DNA from: Planctomycetota bacterium
GTDB lineage: Bacteria; Planctomycetota; Planctomycetia; Pirellulales; Lacipirellulaceae
Length of the DNA stretch: 5,172 nucleotides
Direction of reading: 5' to 3'
Assembly (NCBI GenBank): GCA_022615465.1
Contig: JAKEGR010000410.1
Span: forward strand, 1-5,172
The notes beneath the pieces are model-generated. The model did not search any database. It was not told the DNA's origin and worked only from the letters and a program-made list of their open reading frames with translations. Below are positions 1 to 5,172 of the stretch, piece after piece (the first letter of the stretch is position 1; each line of letters starts with the position of its first letter). A program made the translations under genes and the position numbers.

Positions 1-683
1 ACGAGAAGATCAACATCGAGGCGATCACCACCAGCGAAATCAAGGTCTCGTGTCTCGTGGCCCGCGACAAAGCTCTTGCTGCCCTGCGTGTGGTCCACAA
101 CGAATTCGAGTTGGACCGCCCCCCCGCTAGCCGCGTGACCTTCGGCGAACCATTGGCGGCTGCACAGAGGGCTGACATAGTGGACATCGTCGCCCGACTG
201 CAACGGATGGAGGATCTCACGATCGATGATATCTTGCTTGACGACACGCAATCGCATGTGACGCTGTTCGACGTCCCTGACAAGCCGGGAATCTCAGCCA
301 ACATTTTCGAAGCAGTGGCCTCCGAGGGCATCCTGGTCGATATGATCATTCAGAGTATTGGCCGAGACAACCTGGCCGACATCAGCTTTACCGTACCACG
401 GAAGGACTTGGATCGGGCGCTGGTAGTAAGCGGCGCATTAGCTGACGAGCTTGGTGGCGAACTCACGCATACACCGGCCGTGGCGATCCTGACCGTCAAG
501 GGGATCGGCCTCCGCAGCCACACCGGCGTGGGCTTGCGGATGTTCAAGGCGCTCTCGGAGGCTGGAATCAATGTCGAGATGGTCAGCACGAGCGAGGTTC
601 GTGTGAACGTCGTCGTTGAAGCGACCAAGGGCGAGGCGGGCCTCGCGGCGCTGAAGGATGCCTTCGCGGATGTGCTGGGGTGA
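1..683 (+). CDS. lysC: Aspartate kinase, C-terminal regulatory part (partial, 5' end outside window)
   Basis: Aspartate kinase phosphorylates L-aspartate, the first step towards lysine, threonine and methionine (and diaminopimelate). It is a cytosolic enzyme normally feedback-controlled through ACT domains. The window enters mid-gene; the reading frame begins at base 3 and gives 226 residues before TGA at 681-683. The kinase domain is not visible. Visible residues 1-36 are the end of one ACT domain (INIEAITTSEIKVSCLV plus a helix). A linker follows (about 45-84), then ACT at about 85-150 (VPDKPGISANIFEAV) and a final ACT at about 158-226 (INVEMVSTSEVRVNVVVE). Ordinary aspartate kinases have only two ACT domains, so a complete pair after the end of an earlier ACT implies the four-ACT architecture known from cyanobacterial (Synechocystis-type) enzymes. 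The GTG at 57 is an internal codon, not the start. The gene converges on the minus-strand genes. Family assignment is strong; the four-ACT count is inferred because the upstream part is missing. Confidence 0.93.
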   Translation, partial: EKINIEAITTSEIKVSCLVARDKALAALRVVHNEFELDRPPASRVTFGEPLAAAQRADIVDIVARLQRMEDLTIDDILLDDTQSHVTLFDVPDKPGISANIFEAVASEGILVDMIIQSIGRDNLADISFTVPRKDLDRALVVSGALADELGGELTHTPAVAILTVKGIGLRSHTGVGLRMFKALSEAGINVEMVSTSEVRVNVVVEATKGEAGLAALKDAFADVLG

Positions 684-694
684 GAATCCGAGCG

Positions 695-710
695 TCGGCG
701 GCCACGCCGA
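695..710 (+). terminator. Possible weak hairpin terminator after lysC
   Basis: TCGGCG (695-700) and CGCCGA (705-710) form a perfect six-pair GC-rich stem with a four-base loop, starting 12 bases after the lysC stop. No run of T follows (only ATCTTGATC), so it is not a classical intrinsic terminator. It could aid Rho-type termination, protect the 3' end, or be chance. The rest of the 159-bp convergent gap (684-842) shows no gene or other strong signal. Confidence 0.3.
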
Positions 711-842
711 ATCTTGATCGACCGGCACCCGGCACTCAGATCTTATTGCACAACCGCGTGAGAGAAGGAGACCATCCCGCTGTGCCTCGCGGACCCGGCG
801 AAATCGGGACAGCAGTGCAACCGTTGTTGAACAATCGCGAAT

Positions 843-1253
843 TCACTGCCCCTCGCCCATCACATCGTTGAGCACATCTTCCGACACGTAGATCGGTAGC
901 GGCGGATTGCACGTGACAGCTACGGCAATTGCGTCACTCGGCCTGGCGTCGATTTCCACGAGTTCACCATCGAGTTTCACTCGCAGTTTGGCGAAGTACG
1001 TGTGCTCTTTGAGTTCGCTGATCACTACGTCTTGGAACTCCGCTCCGAGCGACTCGACCGTGTTGACCAACAGGTCGTGCGTTAGCGGCCGGGGCGTCTC
1101 GATGCCTCTTACCCGCCGGTCAATGCTGGTGGCCTCGAAGATGCCGATCAAAATCGGAAACATCCGGTTGCCGGAGGTTTCCTTGAGATAGATCACCTGT
1201 TGATCGTTGATCTCGCTGATGATGATCCGCGACAATTCCATGGCGACGGGCAT
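843..1253 (-). CDS. Bifunctional nuclease family protein (BFN/DUF151)
   Basis: This is a 136-residue single-domain protein of the bifunctional nuclease family (Pfam DNase-RNase, formerly DUF151). Members characterised in plants have combined DNase and RNase activity; the role of the widespread bacterial proteins is largely unsettled. The domain fills the protein. An N-terminal strand (MELSRIIISEINDQQVIYL, about 5-23) is followed by the conserved core FPILIGIFEATSIDRR (32-47), PRPLTHDLL (54-62) and the family signature ARPSDAIAVAV (103-113). There is no signal peptide or membrane segment, so it is probably cytosolic. I chose ATG at 1253 because AAGGA lies 8 bases upstream. An in-frame GTG at 1271 would add six residues and overlap that site, and ATG at 1241 would trim four conserved-looking residues. 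It lies 183 bp downstream of valS on the same strand and converges with lysC. A TATAAT box in that gap suggests its own promoter. Family is confident; biological role is not known from the sequence. Confidence 0.9.
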   Translation of the reverse strand: MPVAMELSRIIISEINDQQVIYLKETSGNRMFPILIGIFEATSIDRRVRGIETPRPLTHDLLVNTVESLGAEFQDVVISELKEHTYFAKLRVKLDGELVEIDARPSDAIAVAVTCNPPLPIYVSEDVLNDVMGEGQ

Positions 1254-1261
1254 GGTGGTGA

Positions 1262-1266
1262 TCCTT
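1262..1266 (-). promoter_or_regulatory. Ribosome binding site of the BFN gene
   Basis: On the minus strand AAGGA sits 8 bases before ATG at 1253, a normal Shine-Dalgarno spacing. It decides the start: the in-frame upstream GTG (1271) would place this site inside the coding sequence and has no comparable motif of its own. Confidence 0.65.
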
Positions 1267-1318
1267 AGCACGAATGACGAAGTCTCTGGAAATCGGTGGC
1301 AGCATGGAGACTACCATC

Positions 1319-1324
1319 ATTATA
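1319..1324 (-). promoter_or_regulatory. Candidate -10 box for the BFN gene
   Basis: A perfect TATAAT reads on the minus strand 65 bases before the BFN start codon, in the AT-richest part of the valS-BFN gap. It would give a leader of about 60 nucleotides. The -35 position at 17-base spacing (1342-1347) reads CTATCC, which does not match TTGACA, and there is no TGn extension, so the call rests on the -10 alone. The box is part of the palindrome ATTATAAT (1319-1326), so a TATAAT also reads on the + strand, where no gene follows. BFN could still be read through from valS, since no convincing terminator is visible between them. Confidence 0.35.
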
Positions 1325-1436
1325 ATCTTACGCAAATCATCGGATAGGGAGCGAATCCTGCCTGCCGTGCCGACCCCGTCTCATCGTCATTTGTTGGCTG
1401 CGACGAAACTGCAAACACGTCGGAATGCCAGGCATG

Positions 1437-4400
1437 TCATTTAGGCAGCTTCGCTAGCGACGCTGCGACAGAGGCCAATTGTCCCTTGAGCTCCGCTAGC
1501 TTGTCTCGCTGCTGTTGCACGACATCAGCAGGCGCTTTGTCAACAAAGCTCTTGTTGGACAGCTTCTTGTCGATCGACTCCACGAACTTCACCGCGTCGT
1601 CTCGCTGTTTTTCCAGCCGCTTCCGCTCAGCCGCGACGTCGATGAACCGGCTCACGTCGACATGGACTTCCATTGGGCCGGTCTGGCTGGAGAGCGTGAC
1701 GCTGGCCGAGATGTCGGGTGCGGTCGCCTCCGGGCCCCAGGCCGTGCCTGTCGCTCTTGCCATCTTCGAAAAATACGGCTGCATCGGTCGGAGCAAGTCG
1801 GCGGCGTGCTCATCGCAGCGCACGGTGAACGTGAGATCCTCTTTGAGCGAAATGTTCTGGTGGTTGCGAATCTCACGAACCACGCCGAGCACCGCCTGAA
1901 AATCGGCGAATTGTTCTTCAATCGTTGCGTCCTGGCGCGACGCATCCGCCTGCGGCCAGGGCGCGATGCAAATGCTCTCGGCCGCGTTTGCCGGTTTAGA
2001 CAGCCCGCGGAGGGGCGCCGCTTCGGCGAGCAATTGCCACACCTCTTCGGTGAGAAACGGAATCATCGGGTGTAGCAGTCGCAAGAGCACGTCGAGCGAA
2101 TTGGCCAGCATGCGCTGCGCCGCCGGCCGTTGTTCCGGCACCGCGAAGCGGGCCTTGGTCATCTCAATGTAGAAACTGCAAAAATCATTCCACGAGAAGT
2201 CATAGAGCGTTCGGGCCGCATCGGCGAAGCGGTATATCTCCAAGGCATCGGTCACTTGCTGCGTCACGGTGGCTAGCCGAGAGAGCAACCAGCGGTCTTC
2301 AATGAGCAAGTCCTGCTCCACTACCTGCCCCGGCTCGTACCCTTCAAGATTCATCAGCGAGAAACGCGAGGCGTTCCACAGCTTGTTACAGAAGTTGCGG
2401 CCCAGTTCGAACCGCTCGCTCACAACCGCCCCGCGGGGGAGGGCCTTGTCCTCCGCCTTGTCCGCCCATTGAGTGCTGAACTCCTTGCCGCACTTGTCGC
2501 ACTTCACGCGCGGCAGTTGCCGATTCTGCTTCGTCTGGTTCACCAGCCCCTGGCAATGCGGGCACTCGAACTCGACCGGCATCCGCACGTCCTGTGTCTC
2601 GGTCGTCAAATGTGCCAGGCCAAAACGCAACGCATCGACTCCGAACTTGTTGATCACGTCCAAGGGATCAATGCCGTTGCCCTTCGACTTCGACATTGTT
2701 TCGCCGTAGCCGTCCAGGATCTTCGGGTGGATATACACCTCGCGGAACGGCACGTCGCCCATGTTGTAGAGGCCAGTGAGAACCATCCGCGCGACCCACA
2801 GGGTGATGATGTCACGACTCGTAATCAAGATGTTCGTGGGATAGAACTTGTTAAGTTCCGGCGTCTTTTCCGGCCAGCCGAGCGTCGAATGCGGCCAGAG
2901 GGCACTTGAGAACCAGGTGTCGAGGACATCGGATTCCTGATCAATCGAATAGATACAACTGCGAAATGTTAGGCATAGTTGCTCCAACTCTGGATTACCG
3001 ATTACGTCTGGATGTGGCCAAGTCTCACACTGTTTGAATTCTCGCAATGCCTTCAAGGCTTCGTCGGATGTTTCGGATCGTGTGCATATTTTGAGTCTTC
3101 CCCGTCGGTCGTCTTTCTCGTCGTGCGAAGTACTGATCTCGTCAGTCGTAACACCGTACATTTCCAGGAAAGCTGGTAGTGCGGAAAGAAACCGCTCGGT
3201 GCTCCGTGCAACAACTATCCACACCGGGATCCGATGGCCCCACCAAAGTTGTCGGCCGATCGGCCAGTCTCGCTTTTCTGTGAGCCAGTCGAGGTAGCCT
3301 TTGGCGTAGCGTTCCGGCACGATGGTCACGCGGCCGTCACTGACGGCATCCATGGCGGACTGTGCCAACTCGTCCATCTTCACGAACCACTGGTCGGCCA
3401 GGTAGGGTTCGATCGGCGTCTTGCTGCGGTCGGAGTGGGCCAGGTCGATCTCGCGGTCTTCGCGATCGGTCTCCGGGTTGTAGAGCCTGGCCGCTTCCAT
3501 GTCGGCGGCCACCGCCTCACGGGCCTTCTTCACCGTGAGGCCGCGGTATTTGAGTGGCACGTTGTCGTTCAGCGTGCCGTCGGGATGGAGAATGTTGATC
3601 GCGCCGATTTCTGAATGCCGCTGCCAGACTTCGTAGTCGTTCGCGTCGTGGGCCGGCGTGATCTTCACGCACCCCGAGCCAAGCTCCGGCTTGGCCCATT
3701 CGTCGGCGACGAGCGGTAGGGTGCGACCGGTCAGCGGTAACTCGAGTTGCACACCGCGTTTTGCCATGTCTCGGAGGACGCTCAACTCCTGGAGTTTTGC
3801 GTTGCGGCGAATGCTTAGGTCCGCGATCTGTGCTTCAATTTCGGAACGCTCCTTCGCAGGTGCGACGGTGAGCTTCGCGCGCAATTCCGTTTCTGCCTTG
3901 TCGAACGCGGCGGCCGGGTCCGGGTGTACGGCCACGGCCGTATCGCCGAGCATCGTTTCAGGCCGCGTGGTGGCGATCGTGACATGCGTCGGCTCGCCCG
4001 GTCGCGGATTCACGACCGGGTATTTGAAGTGCCAGAAATGGCCCTTCACCGGCTCGTGGAACACTTCATCGTCGCTCACGGCCGTTTGCAGAAACGTGTC
4101 CCAATTGACAAGCCGCTTGCCACGGTAGATTTTGCCGTCTTGAAATAGCCGGAAAAAGGTCTCTCGGACCGCTCGAGCGCACACCTCGTCAAGCGTAAAC
4201 CGCGTCCGCTGCCAATCACAGCTACAGCCAAGCTGCTTTAATTGCCCGAGAATACGGGCTTCGTATTGCTCTTTCCATTTCCAAATCCGCTGGACCAGTC
4301 CCTCGCGTCCCAGGGCATGGCGCGACGTTTTTTCCTCTTCCAACAACCGCCGCTCGACGACCGCCTGAGTGGCAATGCCGGCATGGTCGGTGCCTGGCAT

Positions 4401-4649
4401 CCATAGCGTGTTGAAGCCCTGCATCCGCTTCTGCCGGATGAGGATGTCCTGCAGCGTGTTATTGAGCGCGTGTCCCAGGTGGAGCGCGCCGGTTACATTC
4501 GGCGGCGGAATCACGATCGCATAGGCTGGCCGGGGATCAGCGGCGTCGGCGTGAAAGTAGCCTCGCGATTCCCAAAAAGAGTACCACCGCTTCTGCGCGG
4601 CATCGTGGTCGTATTGAGTGGGTAATGAATGGAGGTCGGTAGTCGCCAT
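1437..4649 (-). CDS. valS: Valyl-tRNA synthetase with lineage-type insertions
   Basis: This class I synthetase charges tRNA-Val with valine in the cytosol and hydrolyses mischarged Thr-tRNA-Val in an editing domain. It has 1070 residues from ATG at 4649, against about 950 in E. coli. In order: catalytic PPPNVTG and HLGH (48-60); editing domain with TTRPETMLGDTAV (227-239) and the KITPAHDANDYEVW block (near 329-342); PYLADQWFVKM (415-425); WWGHRIP (469-475); DVLDTWFSS (574-582); the KMSKS loop in the form TMSKS (651-655); an anticodon-binding helical domain (about 780-945); and the C-terminal coiled-coil arm typical of ValRS (about 1000-1070). Three regions look inserted: a charged helical stretch in the editing domain (about 246-299), a segment before DVLDTWFSS (about 476-569) in AT-richer DNA, and a CPHC...CDKC zinc-ribbon-like piece (696-720). 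The frame is open throughout, with no sign of decay. An in-frame TTG at 4697 would add 16 residues; I prefer ATG because the extra residues look unrelated to the family. Neither start has a clear Shine-Dalgarno site. ligA lies upstream on the same strand, 123 bp away. Confidence 0.97.
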   Translation of the reverse strand: MATTDLHSLPTQYDHDAAQKRWYSFWESRGYFHADAADPRPAYAIVIPPPNVTGALHLGHALNNTLQDILIRQKRMQGFNTLWMPGTDHAGIATQAVVERRLLEEEKTSRHALGREGLVQRIWKWKEQYEARILGQLKQLGCSCDWQRTRFTLDEVCARAVRETFFRLFQDGKIYRGKRLVNWDTFLQTAVSDDEVFHEPVKGHFWHFKYPVVNPRPGEPTHVTIATTRPETMLGDTAVAVHPDPAAAFDKAETELRAKLTVAPAKERSEIEAQIADLSIRRNAKLQELSVLRDMAKRGVQLELPLTGRTLPLVADEWAKPELGSGCVKITPAHDANDYEVWQRHSEIGAINILHPDGTLNDNVPLKYRGLTVKKAREAVAADMEAARLYNPETDREDREIDLAHSDRSKTPIEPYLADQWFVKMDELAQSAMDAVSDGRVTIVPERYAKGYLDWLTEKRDWPIGRQLWWGHRIPVWIVVARSTERFLSALPAFLEMYGVTTDEISTSHDEKDDRRGRLKICTRSETSDEALKALREFKQCETWPHPDVIGNPELEQLCLTFRSCIYSIDQESDVLDTWFSSALWPHSTLGWPEKTPELNKFYPTNILITSRDIITLWVARMVLTGLYNMGDVPFREVYIHPKILDGYGETMSKSKGNGIDPLDVINKFGVDALRFGLAHLTTETQDVRMPVEFECPHCQGLVNQTKQNRQLPRVKCDKCGKEFSTQWADKAEDKALPRGAVVSERFELGRNFCNKLWNASRFSLMNLEGYEPGQVVEQDLLIEDRWLLSRLATVTQQVTDALEIYRFADAARTLYDFSWNDFCSFYIEMTKARFAVPEQRPAAQRMLANSLDVLLRLLHPMIPFLTEEVWQLLAEAAPLRGLSKPANAAESICIAPWPQADASRQDATIEEQFADFQAVLGVVREIRNHQNISLKEDLTFTVRCDEHAADLLRPMQPYFSKMARATGTAWGPEATAPDISASVTLSSQTGPMEVHVDVSRFIDVAAERKRLEKQRDDAVKFVESIDKKLSNKSFVDKAPADVVQQQRDKLAELKGQLASVAASLAKLPK

Positions 4650-4706
4650 GGATTCTACAAAGTCATCGTGAATGGGCCTCGCTTCCGGGGATGGCAAGCC
4701 GGCTCA

Positions 4707-4735
4707 ATCATGGCAGGCTTGTTGCGGTTCCGCAA
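4707..4735 (-). promoter_or_regulatory. Weak promoter candidate for valS
   Basis: In the ligA-valS gap the minus strand reads TTGCGG (4735-4730), a 17-base spacer, then CATGAT (4712-4707). The match to sigma-70-type consensus is only 3 of 6 and 4 of 6, though spacing is ideal. It would place transcription start about 50 bases before the valS ATG, and beyond or at the alternative TTG start, which would favour ATG. valS could equally be read through from ligA. No T-box-like leader motif is visible. Confidence 0.18.
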
Positions 4736-4772
4736 TGGTGTTCGATTTGCACTCCCGCCGCATCCCGATTCG

Positions 4773-5172
4773 TTAGCGGCCGAGGAGTTGATCGAATTCA
4801 GCTTCGCTAAGAATCTGAATACCTAGATGGCGCGCCTTATCGAGTTTGCTGCCCGCTTGATCGCCGGCGACCACGTAGTCGGTGTTCTTCGAGACACTGC
4901 TGGTTGCTCGGCCGCCATGTTGGGTGATAAGTGCTTCGATTTCCTCTCGAGTGTATTTCTCGAGCGTGCCGGTGACGACTAGCGTTTTCCCGGCGAGGGC
5001 GCCAACGGTGCTGGTGGCCGGGGTGTGCTCGGCTTGCGGCGATACGCCGGCATTTCTCAGATCGTCGATCACGGCCCTGCCAAATTCGCTGTGGAAGAAG
5101 TCATAGACGCTGTGGGCGATGACCGGGCCGACTTCGTCGATGTTGGCTAATTCACCAGCGCTGGCTTGCAAT
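4773..5172 (-). CDS. ligA: NAD-dependent DNA ligase LigA, C-terminal part (partial, 5' end outside window)
   Basis: LigA seals nicks in DNA using NAD+ and acts in Okazaki-fragment joining and excision repair. Only the last 132 full codons are present; the gene continues beyond base 5172, and its stop is TAA at 4773-4775. Visible residues about 8-26 are the end of the helix-hairpin-helix region (ANIDEVGPVIAHSVYDFF). After a short variable linker (about 42-56) comes a BRCT domain (about 57-131) with LAGKTLVVTGTL, the conserved GG turn (86-87), the NTDYVVAG strand and the SKLDKARHLGI helix, ending in EAEFDQLL. This HhH-then-BRCT order at the C terminus is diagnostic of bacterial LigA. The adenylation, OB-fold and zinc-finger parts lie outside the window. 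The apparent start near 5171 is a TTG leucine codon inside the gene. valS follows on the same strand after 123 bp. Confidence 0.95.
   Translation of the reverse strand, partial: LQASAGELANIDEVGPVIAHSVYDFFHSEFGRAVIDDLRNAGVSPQAEHTPATSTVGALAGKTLVVTGTLEKYTREEIEALITQHGGRATSSVSKNTDYVVAGDQAGSKLDKARHLGIQILSEAEFDQLLGR

Noticed and set aside
714..747. TTGATC and CTTATT as a + strand promoter in the convergent gap
   Set aside because: The spacing is 22 bases, the -10 match is poor, and no + strand gene follows.
680..871. Small + strand reading frame after lysC, including a GTG at 782 preceded by AAGGAG at 765-770
   Set aside because: It overlaps the lysC end and the antisense 3' end of BFN, the peptide is low-complexity and resembles nothing known, and the AAGGAG-to-GTG spacing (11 bases) is loose.
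1120..1335. Minus-strand 71-residue frame beginning near the TATAAT box, possible leader peptide
   Set aside because: It runs deep into BFN in another frame and its His/Arg-rich product mirrors BFN codons, so it is a shadow.
1401..1422. CGACG...CGTCG inverted repeat as a valS terminator
   Set aside because: The stem is only five pairs with a 12-base loop and no T tract follows on the minus strand.
1515..2075. Long + strand open frame (186 residues) antisense to valS
   Set aside because: It is a shadow of the GC-rich valS codons: the product is Arg/His/Leu-rich with no recognisable domain. The other + strand frames across 2469-4148 are rejected for the same reason.
4650..4772. T-box or other tRNA-sensing leader upstream of valS
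   Set aside because: The gap is only 123 bp and I see no T-box core, specifier stem or terminator-antiterminator pair.
4773..4826. + strand frame running from 4629 into the ligA 3' end
   Set aside because: It is antisense to both valS and ligA, lacks a ribosome site and has no family resemblance.

Overview
The window carries four housekeeping genes and no mobile, phage, CRISPR or RNA-gene content that I can support. It looks like a moderately GC-rich bacterial chromosome, most probably from a planctomycete (Pirellulales-like). This rests on my memory of family features, not on a search: an aspartate kinase of the four-ACT type, a valyl-tRNA synthetase enlarged by several insertions including a zinc-ribbon-like CxxC pair, and a TMSKS form of its signature loop. 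Phylum-level confidence is moderate.

Layout, left to right. The 3' end of an aspartate kinase gene (lysC type) runs on the + strand to 683. It converges on a minus-strand series read from right to left: the 3' end of ligA (NAD-dependent DNA ligase, stop at 4773), then valS (4649 down to 1437), then a small bifunctional-nuclease-family gene (1253 down to 843). The 159-bp convergent gap (684-842) holds a small GC-rich hairpin just after lysC. The 183-bp gap between valS and the nuclease gene (1254-1436) holds a perfect TATAAT box and a clear ribosome binding site, so the nuclease gene may have its own promoter. The 123-bp gap between ligA and valS holds only a weak promoter candidate and an inverted repeat.

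The genes serve separate core functions: feedback-regulated entry into the aspartate amino-acid family (lysC), charging of tRNA-Val with editing (valS), sealing of DNA nicks in replication and repair (ligA), and a DUF151-type nuclease or regulator. I see no evidence that they form one pathway. The most notable material is inside valS: a roughly 90-residue insert encoded by distinctly AT-richer DNA, a zinc-ribbon-like insert after the catalytic signature loop, and a charged helical insert in the editing domain. I did not find a convincing new biological system.
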